Assembly (NCBI GenBank): GCA_034933145.1
Contig: JAYFOA010000082.1
Span: 1 to 43,924, forward strand
Length of the DNA: 43,924 nt
From: UBA4644 sp034933145
Lineage (GTDB): Bacteria; Bacillota; Clostridia; Oscillospirales; Butyricicoccaceae
Direction of reading: 5' to 3'
Both the position numbers and the translations under genes were made by a program. The notes under the pieces were generated by a model, which saw only the letters and a list, made by a program, of their open reading frames with translations, ran no database searches and was not told where the DNA came from. How positions within the stretch are numbered: position 1 is the first letter of the stretch; every line of letters starts with the position of its first letter. Below are positions 8,501-17,870 of the stretch, one piece after another.

Positions 8501-11500
8501 CGTCCGATGTTTGGTATACCACAAAAGATGCGGACGGATCCCTGATCCGCCATTATAAGTACTGCGACGAGAATCTTGCCGATTATACAGATTACGATTA
8601 TCAGATCCAGGTTATCCGTGCTGCCGTGCCGAAAAGCAGCATCGTCAGCGATATCCTGACGGCCCGGACCAAGGCGGATAAAGGGTATCCGACCATTTCA
8701 CTGAACGGCGTTACAAAGAATACCATAAATACATATGACGACGACGGAATCGTGACTGGAACGGTCAGCGATTATTCCTTACTGGTCTATCCGGACACCA
8801 GTAGCACGGTCGCGGTAAATATTGCGGAGTCCTATGATCAGACGCCGCGCTACCAGTGGCAGAAGCTGTCTGATGATGGCTGGACAGATATCGTCGGTGC
8901 CACAAAATCCAGCTATACATTTAAAAACTGCGGCTTTTCCAGTGAAGGCGAATATCGGTGCCGCGTCAACGTGATTTATGAGGATGAAAGTGTCGGGCAG
9001 GTCTATTATATTTCCGCCTATTCCGACCCGTTTACGCTGAATTATTCCATGCGTACGCCTAAGGTGACGGACGGTGGGTTTGTTTCGGACATCGGGGCCA
9101 AAACAGTCTCTCTGTCGCTTAAATCCGCACAGGAAAACCACACGTTTGCCCCTACCGGCAATGTGATTTTTACAATCACAGGCGCCGATTACTCGGCCTC
9201 TTATGCTGCGGCCCTTGGCGAGCCTACCAGCGAATATGTGGCGACGGCTACCCTGAACATGGCGGAGCTGAGCCTGCCTGACGGCGTTTATGAAATTACT
9301 GCCTATTATGCCGGCAGTCGTGTATTCAGCCCGCTTTCCGCGGCGGAACCGGTCTATTATGTGGCCGGAAACGGCAGCGGGTACCTGCTGAATGTCGACA
9401 GCACGTTCACTTACGGTGACGTGATCGCACCCAAACTGATGTCTGTCGGCGCCACGAGCGGAACCGTTGAATCCCATGAGGTGACTACCGGACTAACCTA
9501 TAAAATCTTTGAAAAAAAAGCAGTCACCCATGTGGGATCGTATACCGTTACTTATCGTCTTTTGGGCATAGTGCTTTTTAAGCGTACCTATTATTACACC
9601 TATATCACATACGAGGACCAGGTGTGCCCCCAATTTGTACAGGGTGACGGATCGCTCACTGCGCGGACGGTGGGCAGCTATACGCTGAAAGCCTATGTAA
9701 ATGAGACAGAGGTCGCAGCCAGGCCCTTCGTCGTCAACCGGAAGGACATCACCATCGCTCTCAATCATACGTTTACCGGTGTGGCGGGCAACAGCTCGCT
9801 GACTCATCCTACTTGGGCTGACCTGACGCTGAATCCCGCAGATACAATATTGCCGTACGGCAATACGATTGAAAATCTCGGCCTTGCGGTCAGAGCCTAC
9901 GACACCGCCGGCAGGGAAAAGACCATCAGCCCCGAAACTGACCCCGGTTTGTATATGATCATCGGTGCGGCAGGGGGTACCCCCGGCGCCGACTATAGGA
10001 ATTACAACATCAATTATATTTCCAGCACCTATACGCTGACCGGGCCGAAATACGACATGACGATTGTGTCCAAACTTTTTGGGAGTGACAACGCAATTGT
10101 CGGTACGGTGACTGTCAGCCGGCCGGAGCTGAAGGATGACAACGATCAGCCGATCGTCATGACAACCACGGCCACTGAAAATCAGTGGTACGGAGATGAT
10201 ATCTTTACCGCCGGTACCGCTGTCACCATCAAAGCCACGCCGCAGACTGGCTACCGGGTAAAAAGCTGGACGGTGAAGACAGAGACCGGTGAGGTCGTCA
10301 CCCCCACTTCGTCGACGGTATTTACCTATGAAACCACCGCAAATAATGCGATCATCACAGTGGAGTATGAGCTCGCACAGAACCGTCTGTTTTTCCGGTC
10401 AGCCAGCAATGACGGGCATGACGGAACGGTGCAGGCGGTCGGCAACGCCATACAGAGCGGTGCTGTGGTACAGCCGAATGCCACGTATACATTCCTTGCT
10501 ACGCCGGCAGAGGGATACCATTTTGTGGAATGGACGCTGGCAGGCAGCATCAACAGCAACTTCTCCGGCGATTATGATCCGGCAACCGGGACATCCACGG
10601 CCACCATCACCATGGGTGATACAAATACCACGCTGAGTGCTGTGTTTGCACGCGACAGCTATACCCTTACCTTGAGCGGTCCGCTGCAGGCGACTTATCA
10701 AAAGGATGACGGCTTTGGTGGCGTAGTGGAGACGACCGGTACAGGAACCCTCAGCATTTTGGGCGATACGGAGATCACCGTAACGCCCCGCACGGGCTAT
10801 AGCCTGGCCGCCGATGCGATCTGGTATGCCAACGGCGTACAGGTGGCTGAAGGAAACGCCAGCTATGTGTTTGAGATCAAGGGTGATACGGCGATCGAGG
10901 TCGGCACGCTTCAGAACAGCTACACCGTCACGGCAGAAGCACAGGTTTCCGGTATGACCGGAACCACGAACAATACGGTTGCCGTCCGGGTCAATAATAC
11001 GCCGATGGCTTACACCGAGCCGCTTTCCGTGGCCGGCGGCTCGACGCTGACCTTTACGGCTGTGCCTGCGTGGGGGTATGTGTTCGACCACTGGAATGTG
11101 AAGAAAGACGGCGTGAGCAGTACCGCAACCGGCAAGACGCTGACAATTTCCGAACTGGGGGCAAATACGGATGTCATCGCGGTATTCACGGTCAATCCCG
11201 ACTGCTATACCATTCATGTTTCGTCCAATGCTGGCGGTACGCTTACCTACACGGTAACCTATCACGGAAGCGGCTATTCAGACGCCCCTGCCAATACGGC
11301 GGTCGCAGCCGGCGGCACGGATGTCACCGTTTATGGCGGCGACACATTGACCGTCACCGCGCAGCCCTCCCCGAACTATATGCTTCGGAGTTGGACGGTG
11401 GACGAGACGGTGGATGAAACGCCGGATGCGACCCTAGCGCTGGATGCGATCTCCGGGAATCAGACCGTGACGGCTCGCTTTATTCCCATGGCCTACGCCG

Positions 11501-14500
11501 CAGTGACCTACACCGCGGGAGCTGGCGGAAGCATTGTTTCTGCCACCAGCGACGGCGTGCCGTTCAGCAGCGGCGCCCAGGTGGGCAATGGTACACGAAT
11601 CGTCGTCACTGCACTTCCCGATACCGGGAAGATGGTTTCGGGATGGACATTGGACGATACCCCTGTCCTGAATGCGGACGGAACCCCCTTTATCGGTGAG
11701 GTGCTGACGATTGACAGTCTGGATGCAGGCGCATCGGCGGGGATTGCTGTACAGTTCGCCGATAAGGCCGAATGCACAATAACTTATACATTGACAAACG
11801 CCACAGTAAACAGAACCTATACGCCGGCGACCTATACCGGGAAAACCGCCGGCACCGATTCTATGGATTATGTAAAAAGCGGTACCCGGGCGGTATTCAC
11901 TGCTTTGCCGGCGGACGGCTACCGGATTATTTCGATGACTGTAAGCGGTGGAGGCACAACGTTTAACGGTACAGACGACAATGGCGACGGCATCTGGAGC
12001 TATACCGTCCCGACGGTCAGCATGGACCTGGAGGTTACGGTAATCACGGCAAAGCTTTATACGGTTGCGGTCGGCAGCCTGGCAAACGGCAGCATGACGA
12101 TTGCCACGGAAAAGGACGAAGGCAGGGCCATCGAAGGCGAAACCATTACCCGTAAATCCGTGACCCCCGATCTGGACTATACCTTCGGCGGCTGGTCTTA
12201 TATAGAAGGCAGTAACATTACAGGCACTACATTTTCCATGCCGGCGGCAAATACGACGGTTTCTGCCGAGTTCATCCCGGTCACTCCGGTGGGAATTTCC
12301 TATAGCATCTATGATACCAACGGCAGCGCAGACGGCGGCCTCAATGGCACCATCTCCGCGGAAGTAGCCCGCAGTGATGCAGGCGGTGCCGCGGTGGACG
12401 GATATCCCTTTACCGATGACGACGGCAGTCTGATGGTCCACCGCGGATATGCCGATACGTATGTAAGCTGGCCGGCGCCGGTTGTTACCTTCAAGGCCTC
12501 TCCAGCTGACGGATATATGGTTAAATACTGGTATGTGGACGACCAGAAGGTAGAAGTGGGCGCCTCGGACTATACAGTCGGCCCGAATACGCTTACCTTT
12601 GCGGTGCCGCAGTCTGCAGCGGACACCTGTAAGGTGCAGGTACAATACGAGCTGATCGGCGATAAAATTACCTATGCTGCTGCGCCTCACGGCGTAATCA
12701 CCGGTGCGGTACTTACCAGCGCCTACGGCGAAGTCGTCTCCCTTTCCAGTGGGGATACCCTGACGATCAGCGGCACCATCGCTTTTACCGCCAAGCCGGA
12801 CAGCGGATATCAGATAGAGGGCTGGTATGTCAACGGCGCGAAGCAGGACGGGGAGACCAAAGCTATCTTTAATTACGGCGCCAAAGCCGGCATCGGCGCG
12901 TCTGTCTCCGTAAAGTTTGAGCGTGTATCGTATTCCGTTGCCTACGGCGGCGCCAACGGTACCGTTACGGCTGAGGCGGGCGGTATGCCTCTTGACGTCA
13001 GCCCGGCTACAGTCGTAGGCGATACCATCGTGACCTTTACCGCTGTGCCGAATGCCGGCTATGCCTTCCGCGGCTGGAAGATCAACGGGAGCACCAGCGG
13101 CGAGACCTCGGATACGCTGACCCTTTCCATCACCGGGAGCACTGCAATTGCCGCCGTATTCTCGGCGGATGCCAACTGCGTCGTTACCTACAGCGTATCT
13201 GGCTCCGGCGGTACGCTCTCGGCGAAGAAGGATGGCTCTGCGTTTGCAAGCGGCACACTGGCTGCGGCAAATGACATCATCATCTTTACCGCGAAGCCGG
13301 ACACGGTGTCCAGCGGAAAGGCCAATAACTATCGCGTGGTTGGCTGGACGGTGGGTGAGCAAACCATCATGACCGGTAATACCACCTACAATCTGACGGT
13401 CAGCAAAGCGGTGAATGTGGCTGTCGCCTTTGAACGCTATGACTGGGTAGTTACCTTCGGCGTCGCCGGTGGAAACGGAACACTGAGCGCCGTTGCGGGC
13501 TCCGCCCTGATCAGCAGCAGCTCCCGCGTTGCAACCGGGAAAACGGTCACCTTTACGGCCACGCCGCTGGCCGGTTATCAGGTCAAGTCCTGGACCGTCA
13601 ACGGCGGCACGCCAATAGAGACCGAGAATCAAACTTATACAGTCTCAAATATTTCGGCAGACACCACCGTCTCGGTGGTATTTGAAGCGGTGCCATACTA
13701 CACCGTGAACATCACTACCAGCGGCGTCGGCTACGGCTCGGTCAGCGCAAAGGTCGGCAGCGCTGCGGCGGTGTCCAACGCGACCTCCGTCCTGGTGCCG
13801 CGCCATGGGACGGTCGTCTTGACGGCGCTTCGCTATAATACGGACAATGCTTTCAACGGCTGGACAGTACCCGCCGGCGCGCCCTGCACCGCGACAGAAA
13901 ACGGCATTGTCCTGACCCTTCAGAATGTGACCGATAATTTGACGATCGATGCGGCATTTGCCCCCGCGGTCATGATTGAGCTTTCGGCGGCCGAGACCGA
14001 CGAACACGGCACACTGAATCTCGCCACGGTACAGGCGGGCTACCTCAGCGCCGGCCTGATGAATACCTATGATTTGACAACTGCTTCTGCCGTCCGGATT
14101 ACCAGCGGCATGGATGTGGTCATTACGGCGGCACCTGACAGCGGCTATATGGTGAAAGAATGGACGGTCAATGGCGTTCCGCAGGATGAAATCTCCCGGA
14201 CGCTGACGCTGCAGAATCTCCGGACAGATACCGCAATTGGCGTATCCTTTGAACCGGAGGTACTCTATTCCATGCCTGCCGATGGCAGCCATAGCGCAAG
14301 CGGTGAATATTATTCTGTCACCGCCGGCGAAAAATCGCCGGATGATCAGGGCACCGACCGGCAGATCCGTGACCGGGGCGCGATTGCATTCACCGTTGTC
14401 CCCGATGTGGGCAGCTATATGAAAACGCTCACGGTTTGCGGCGTAAATTGTCTGACGGCAGCCGGAAGTCCGGCGGGAACCCTGCAGAATATCGTTACTT

Positions 14501-16092
14501 CTGTCCAGAACGCCGATGGAAGCCGTACGATTACCGTGAAAAATGTGAAAGGCGAGCTGGCCGCTGACATTGAGTCTGTATATCCGGTCATTACGATCCC
14601 GGATACGACCAACGGAACGATTGCGGTGACCTATACCGACGGCAGCGGCGCCGTACAGCCGGTGTCATCCGGCGACAGCCTCCCGGCAGGTACGGTGCTT
14701 GACATTACCGCCGCCCCGGACAGCGGGTATACGGTGACATGGGGCGGTGCTGCTTCCGGAAAATATGGTACTCATTTTACGCTGACCGTTCCAGCCAAGG
14801 ATATCACGCTTACAGCGAATTTCTTCATTCCGTCAGGCGGCGGCGGATTCCCTGCCGGCGGGACCGGGACGGAATCCGTCACAACGAATACCGCAACGAA
14901 TAGTGACGGCTCCCAGGCAATCACCGTAACCGTTGCCGCCGCACCTTCCGTTTCCGGCGGTATGGCTTCTGCGGATCTTACGGAATTTTCCGATATGCTG
15001 ATGGAGCAGATCAGGGCAGCGGAACAGGATGCGTCCGGGACACATAGCAGTACGGTTCTTGTGGATGCTACGGTCGATGGTGCGGTCACCCGGACCCAGG
15101 TGACGATGCCGCTTTCCACGCTGAATGAGATCGTGGATGAAACTTCGGCGACCATGACCTTCCGAACCAATACTGCGCAGATCGTTCTGGATCAGGCCGC
15201 ACTTTCCGCCATTGCCGGTCAGGCATCCGGCGATACGGTTACGCTTTCTGTTGAAGAGGCAGATGTATCGGCGCTGCCGAAGGACGTTCAAAATGCGATC
15301 GGTGACGCCTATGTCATTGATCTGACGGTTTCCGGAGCAAGCGGTGCCATCAGTAATTTCCAGGGCGGCACGGCAACGGTTCGGATCCCGGTTCCGAAGA
15401 ATGCGGCAGGCGAGCGGATGAAGGTGGTCTATATAGCAGATGATGGCACGCTGCAAGAGACAACCGGTTCGGTGATCGTCGTTGACGGCGTGGAGTATTA
15501 TGAGTTTGTCACGGGGCACTTCTCCCGGTATGCACTGATTGAGCTGCCGCCCTTTGCGGATGTAGCGGTTGGCGACTGGTTCTTTGGCGCTGTGAACTAT
15601 ACCTATACCCACAGCCTGATGAACGGTATGACCGATAGTACCTTTGCACCCAATGGGACGACGACCCGGGCTATGGTGGTCACCGTGCTGTGGAGGATGG
15701 CCGGCAGACCGGAGGCGACCGAAGCCAGCGGATTTTCCGATGTGGCCGACGGGCTTTGGTATTCCGGCGCGGTCACCTGGGCAAAGGAACAGGGCATTGT
15801 CGACGGAATCGGCGGCGGAAAATTCGCGCCGGAGGCATGTATTACCCGTGAGCAGCTGGCGGTGATGCTCTGCAATTACGCCCGGCTCCTGGGGAAGAAT
15901 ATCGGCACCGCGGAGCTTACGCAGTTCATCGACAGAGAAGCCGTTTCGACCTGGGCGGCGGATGCGCTGCAATGGGCCGTTTCCGCCGGAATTATCAATG
16001 GCATGGACGGAAAGCTCAATCCGCAGGGCGCAGCTTCCAGAGCGCAGATCGCCACGATGCTGATGCGGTTCTTGGATGAAAGCAATATCTAA
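5560..16092 (+). CDS. Giant SLH-anchored surface protein with InlB-type repeats
   Basis: 3510 residues. The ATG at 5560 is preferred over an upstream in-frame TTG because AGAGGAGA (5545-5552) precedes it. Order of parts (residues approximate): signal peptide 1-29, cleaved after AFA; three FG-GAP/VCBS-type calcium-loop segments at 200, 273 and 334 (GDYDNDG, GDFNRDG, GDVDGDN); an unassigned beta-rich domain 628-915; a fibronectin-III-like domain 923-1040; an Ig-like domain 1094-1165 with a YQWQ...GEYRCRV pattern; further bacterial Ig-like domains to about 1490; about 17 divergent InlB/Listeria-type repeats 1498-3090; a Gly-rich hinge near 3093; a beta domain; and three SLH domains 3331-3510. 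The SLH triplet binds pyruvylated secondary cell-wall polymer, so the protein is displayed on the cell wall. Adhesion or matrix binding is likely but not proven. A terminator follows at 16111-16146. Confidence 0.85.
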   Translation: MKGKRLLSLALAVCMIMTMLPAISLSAFAGSGEADISDMNALDALGIDTSKVPEGVDLDSLDNPYGRSDTTVNPVYELFMQDSSSSILYGHNKPVGSTWDNFYASGDTKSAVPASYAATAVASGNFIKDASQSGQTVTVAAKGMSPAGGLDLYFSDPVTGTNGDARTLINPGVTIGNTGNQMDENFQADSYLLHNYLKVAAGDYDNDGIDEIAVYVPQQGSSRVEIYDLQVGNDFTEENAGTYYLTSARWAKAWTYYFNESPYVSNMVSLTSGDFNRDGTDDLALTWGYYYGPTKYTNSKAVVLCGSKTSMLQKSVSIGLEYNNSLIVRGAFTYGDVDGDNVDDLILGGQLNSDIASRNLNSRFVAVYTYNGDDDTFIQSVAKNFDLFSKNENGDYVYPVMSEHNNIFYSLPVMAANVTTVNMRGVGYASNIYIDSLIIDYGDNGLDLLAALDQNANFNTHISQTYAPWVRSYPGRFYTEYGVVAADFTGTSKQTLEVMLNYSAEYYSQKVSYSVPIYANWWFWLWGIKSWSLTTEENVFSLSADNVAVRVEGKMTEVKDSGTGAVTGYDFDVNSVAASVGSAAAFCKLNTDSDTSFIVYTNEHGVIYSDPEVLAVLASPPYFEDLSSGNLSGSYMESSTGFSKTTGSGSEHTTSNTLSIGAYVSYQHDFEVFGHKVAGMESELSYTHGWTWETSKSSMMEMTVSYETVAGQDSVVFYSIPMEYYVYDSYVPVMNSDGTVNHYDKQKMSVNIPHTAAVVVLPLEKYEKIAADYEELPQISGTVLTHTVGDPSTYPSSVAGYSNPIEYDGDYAGVDYSASGASISQEIAITEENGKGLTNTNSVDFKIGAGPFDFIFGVSAGYEYGSSKVTVTSKGSTYSGTVYNMPAEAEEYGYYYAWKLFTYTYAINGCTFPVVNYEVKDVTRPPYLPKDFAQDSTLTTDSCNGLTWSYASDAAISGFQIYRYYEFPDGSGSYEQHFVAASDVWYTTKDADGSLIRHYKYCDENLADYTDYDYQIQVIRAAVPKSSIVSDILTARTKADKGYPTISLNGVTKNTINTYDDDGIVTGTVSDYSLLVYPDTSSTVAVNIAESYDQTPRYQWQKLSDDGWTDIVGATKSSYTFKNCGFSSEGEYRCRVNVIYEDESVGQVYYISAYSDPFTLNYSMRTPKVTDGGFVSDIGAKTVSLSLKSAQENHTFAPTGNVIFTITGADYSASYAAALGEPTSEYVATATLNMAELSLPDGVYEITAYYAGSRVFSPLSAAEPVYYVAGNGSGYLLNVDSTFTYGDVIAPKLMSVGATSGTVESHEVTTGLTYKIFEKKAVTHVGSYTVTYRLLGIVLFKRTYYYTYITYEDQVCPQFVQGDGSLTARTVGSYTLKAYVNETEVAARPFVVNRKDITIALNHTFTGVAGNSSLTHPTWADLTLNPADTILPYGNTIENLGLAVRAYDTAGREKTISPETDPGLYMIIGAAGGTPGADYRNYNINYISSTYTLTGPKYDMTIVSKLFGSDNAIVGTVTVSRPELKDDNDQPIVMTTTATENQWYGDDIFTAGTAVTIKATPQTGYRVKSWTVKTETGEVVTPTSSTVFTYETTANNAIITVEYELAQNRLFFRSASNDGHDGTVQAVGNAIQSGAVVQPNATYTFLATPAEGYHFVEWTLAGSINSNFSGDYDPATGTSTATITMGDTNTTLSAVFARDSYTLTLSGPLQATYQKDDGFGGVVETTGTGTLSILGDTEITVTPRTGYSLAADAIWYANGVQVAEGNASYVFEIKGDTAIEVGTLQNSYTVTAEAQVSGMTGTTNNTVAVRVNNTPMAYTEPLSVAGGSTLTFTAVPAWGYVFDHWNVKKDGVSSTATGKTLTISELGANTDVIAVFTVNPDCYTIHVSSNAGGTLTYTVTYHGSGYSDAPANTAVAAGGTDVTVYGGDTLTVTAQPSPNYMLRSWTVDETVDETPDATLALDAISGNQTVTARFIPMAYAAVTYTAGAGGSIVSATSDGVPFSSGAQVGNGTRIVVTALPDTGKMVSGWTLDDTPVLNADGTPFIGEVLTIDSLDAGASAGIAVQFADKAECTITYTLTNATVNRTYTPATYTGKTAGTDSMDYVKSGTRAVFTALPADGYRIISMTVSGGGTTFNGTDDNGDGIWSYTVPTVSMDLEVTVITAKLYTVAVGSLANGSMTIATEKDEGRAIEGETITRKSVTPDLDYTFGGWSYIEGSNITGTTFSMPAANTTVSAEFIPVTPVGISYSIYDTNGSADGGLNGTISAEVARSDAGGAAVDGYPFTDDDGSLMVHRGYADTYVSWPAPVVTFKASPADGYMVKYWYVDDQKVEVGASDYTVGPNTLTFAVPQSAADTCKVQVQYELIGDKITYAAAPHGVITGAVLTSAYGEVVSLSSGDTLTISGTIAFTAKPDSGYQIEGWYVNGAKQDGETKAIFNYGAKAGIGASVSVKFERVSYSVAYGGANGTVTAEAGGMPLDVSPATVVGDTIVTFTAVPNAGYAFRGWKINGSTSGETSDTLTLSITGSTAIAAVFSADANCVVTYSVSGSGGTLSAKKDGSAFASGTLAAANDIIIFTAKPDTVSSGKANNYRVVGWTVGEQTIMTGNTTYNLTVSKAVNVAVAFERYDWVVTFGVAGGNGTLSAVAGSALISSSSRVATGKTVTFTATPLAGYQVKSWTVNGGTPIETENQTYTVSNISADTTVSVVFEAVPYYTVNITTSGVGYGSVSAKVGSAAAVSNATSVLVPRHGTVVLTALRYNTDNAFNGWTVPAGAPCTATENGIVLTLQNVTDNLTIDAAFAPAVMIELSAAETDEHGTLNLATVQAGYLSAGLMNTYDLTTASAVRITSGMDVVITAAPDSGYMVKEWTVNGVPQDEISRTLTLQNLRTDTAIGVSFEPEVLYSMPADGSHSASGEYYSVTAGEKSPDDQGTDRQIRDRGAIAFTVVPDVGSYMKTLTVCGVNCLTAAGSPAGTLQNIVTSVQNADGSRTITVKNVKGELAADIESVYPVITIPDTTNGTIAVTYTDGSGAVQPVSSGDSLPAGTVLDITAAPDSGYTVTWGGAASGKYGTHFTLTVPAKDITLTANFFIPSGGGGFPAGGTGTESVTTNTATNSDGSQAITVTVAAAPSVSGGMASADLTEFSDMLMEQIRAAEQDASGTHSSTVLVDATVDGAVTRTQVTMPLSTLNEIVDETSATMTFRTNTAQIVLDQAALSAIAGQASGDTVTLSVEEADVSALPKDVQNAIGDAYVIDLTVSGASGAISNFQGGTATVRIPVPKNAAGERMKVVYIADDGTLQETTGSVIVVDGVEYYEFVTGHFSRYALIELPPFADVAVGDWFFGAVNYTYTHSLMNGMTDSTFAPNGTTTRAMVVTVLWRMAGRPEATEASGFSDVADGLWYSGAVTWAKEQGIVDGIGGGKFAPEACITREQLAVMLCNYARLLGKNIGTAELTQFIDREAVSTWAADALQWAVSAGIINGMDGKLNPQGAASRAQIATMLMRFLDESNI
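10050..14830 (+). repeat. About 17 InlB-type protein repeats within the giant SLH protein
   Basis: Units of roughly 70-110 codons recur, each with a core of the form GYxVxxWxVNG followed by an alternating T-x-V/F strand segment ending in VxVxFE. Clear cores include GYRVKSWTV, GYHFVEWTL, GYVFDHWNV, GYQIEGWYV, GYAFRGWKI, GYQVKSWTV and GYMVKEWTV. They resemble the divergent InlB B-repeat (beta-grasp-like) and Flg_new families. Units are diverged at the protein level and no long exact DNA repeat was noted, so the expansion is old. Confidence 0.75.
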
Positions 16093-16110
16093 GCGGCAGA
16101 TCGATAAATA

Positions 16111-16146
16111 AAAAGCTGCTCCCGGTTTCGGCCGGGAGCAGCTTTT
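16111..16146. terminator. Bidirectional terminator, SLH gene and GGDEF gene
   Basis: A 15-bp perfect stem (16111-16125 with 16132-16146; core GCTGCTCCCGG) and a 6-base loop. T-runs occur on both strands, so it can end the SLH transcript (stop at 16092) and the convergent GGDEF transcript (stop at 16277). Confidence 0.9.
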
Positions 16147-16276
16147 CTTCATGGCTGCATATAAAATGAAACTGCGGGAGATCGGGGAAATAGAGAAGCC
16201 TGATACCGGGAGGGCAATGGGGTAGACAGCGATTGAAAGATATTGCCGCCGGGATATCCACGAGAGAAAACCGGCT

Positions 16277-17731
16277 TTACAATAAAGACAGTTCGGTGAT
16301 CCGGTCCCGACCGCCCGTTTTGGAGAGATACAGCGCTTCGTCAGCCTTGATGAGCATTTGCTCTGCATCAACAGCTTCGTTGATTCGGACAATGCCGATG
16401 CTTACCGTCACGCGGCAGCGGGTGTCGTCCTCCTCGTTTTTCAGGGCGCTCATAAACCGGCCGAGAATTTCTTGGGCTTCTTTTGGGGTGACCGTCAGTA
16501 TTCCTAAAAATTCATCACCGCCCCATCGGGCCGCTATGCCATATCCGTCAATGGTTTTCCGGAGTCGATCGGCTACCTTTGCGAGGACGGCATTTCCAAA
16601 TAGATGGCCATAGGTATCATTAATGTTTTTGAAATGGTCGATATCAAACATGAACAAGGTTTTTTCCTGGTCAGGATATTTTCGTATAAATGCCGAATAC
16701 TGACGGAAAAACAATTTTCTGTTCCATAGCCCGGTCAGCTCGTCGGTGTTTTCTATTTTTATCGTACGGCGCCTGTAATGGACAAACACGGTTGTGGTGA
16801 CAATGATGCATACGGCAAGGGAGATAAGCATGTAGGCCGCGTTGTCAATGATCATTTTTTGAAATGTGCTGCTGATAGAGGCGGTGTCCTTCTCGAGTAT
16901 CAGATACCAGCCGAGGGTGTCCACATAATTTGTTATCAGACATTTCCGGGTGCTGCCGGAGGTGAACCACTGCAGCTGCGAATCTGCGGACGGGGTCATC
17001 GCGATTTGGTCGCTTATCCCTGTCCGTTCGGCCAGATCCTCCGGATTAATAAAGATATCGGTACCGCTCGTATAGGAAGTTTCAGTGCCGCCCGCATTAA
17101 TGATGTAAACAGACAGATCATAGTTTTCTGCATAGGAGTGAATCGTATTCTCTATAAAAGAGGACTGAAGTCCGACTCCGATTACCCCCAGAAGATCGCC
17201 GTTTTCTCCTGTTACCCGAAAGTTGATAAATATGGTGACGGTGTTGTCATCGGTCTGGTTAGTGTCGACGACTAGGTCATATTCGCGATTGGATGCGATA
17301 AAGTTGTAATACCAAACATCGTGTGTGTCGCTTTCTGAAATGGTTTTATTTAATCCGTCCTGATAATAATAATTGCCGGTCTGTGCCGAGACGCAGAACA
17401 CGGTCGTATAGTCATACTTCAGCTGATAGGCTTTCAGATATTGATACAGCTGGTTTAAATAGACGTCATCCTGCAATTTCTCCGGCTCTTTGAGCAGCCA
17501 TCCCTTGAGAAACTCATCATTTGCCATAGTTTTTGAGACCATGACCGGTTTGCTCATAATGGTATCAATATGATACAGAATGTCGTTGTCGGCAAGGCTT
17601 ACAATGTCTTTCAGATGTTCTTCTGCCAGATCCTGATATGTTTTTGTGTTCGTATATATCGCGCCTAAGAACCCGCCCATGAAAAAAAGAATAATGATCA
17701 GATTGCTGGTCAGAAACATATGCTTTTTCAC
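16277..17731 (-). CDS. Membrane-bound Cache-GGDEF diguanylate cyclase
   Basis: 484 residues from a GTG at 17731 with GAGGGAGGG just upstream; an in-frame TTG at 17749 lies before that site and is less likely. A first membrane helix (about 5-27) and a second (about 276-297) flank a 250-residue extracellular domain with the look of a dCache sensor (FYNFIASNREYD..., GVIGVGLQ). The cytoplasmic GGDEF domain (about 305-484) has DELTGLWNR, FDIDHFKNINDTYGH and an intact GGDEF at about 404-408, so it should make c-di-GMP from two GTP. The usual RxxD inhibitory site is absent: DGYG occupies its place. The gene stands alone, convergent with the giant SLH gene. Confidence 0.9.
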   Translation of the reverse strand: MKKHMFLTSNLIIILFFMGGFLGAIYTNTKTYQDLAEEHLKDIVSLADNDILYHIDTIMSKPVMVSKTMANDEFLKGWLLKEPEKLQDDVYLNQLYQYLKAYQLKYDYTTVFCVSAQTGNYYYQDGLNKTISESDTHDVWYYNFIASNREYDLVVDTNQTDDNTVTIFINFRVTGENGDLLGVIGVGLQSSFIENTIHSYAENYDLSVYIINAGGTETSYTSGTDIFINPEDLAERTGISDQIAMTPSADSQLQWFTSGSTRKCLITNYVDTLGWYLILEKDTASISSTFQKMIIDNAAYMLISLAVCIIVTTTVFVHYRRRTIKIENTDELTGLWNRKLFFRQYSAFIRKYPDQEKTLFMFDIDHFKNINDTYGHLFGNAVLAKVADRLRKTIDGYGIAARWGGDEFLGILTVTPKEAQEILGRFMSALKNEEDDTRCRVTVSIGIVRINEAVDAEQMLIKADEALYLSKTGGRDRITELSLL

Positions 17732-17870
17732 TGTCGTTCCCTCCCTCAACCGCCTACTTTCTGCAGCAAGGCAGAAAACCGAGGTCAGTCCGGTTTTTTG
17801 ATTGACATTGAGATTGCGGCCATATTTTAAGGTTGCAGACTTTGGATTTTTTTAAAAAAATAGTAGTCTT

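Noticed and set aside
11434..13632. 732-codon open frame on the minus strand
   Set aside because: It lies wholly antisense to the InlB repeats of the giant SLH gene. It has an odd His/Arg/Gly-rich composition and no ribosome site or domain; it is a codon-usage shadow.
14833..16392. 519-codon open frame on the minus strand
   Set aside because: Antisense to the SLH domains and crosses the bidirectional terminator at 16111-16146; no recognisable domain.
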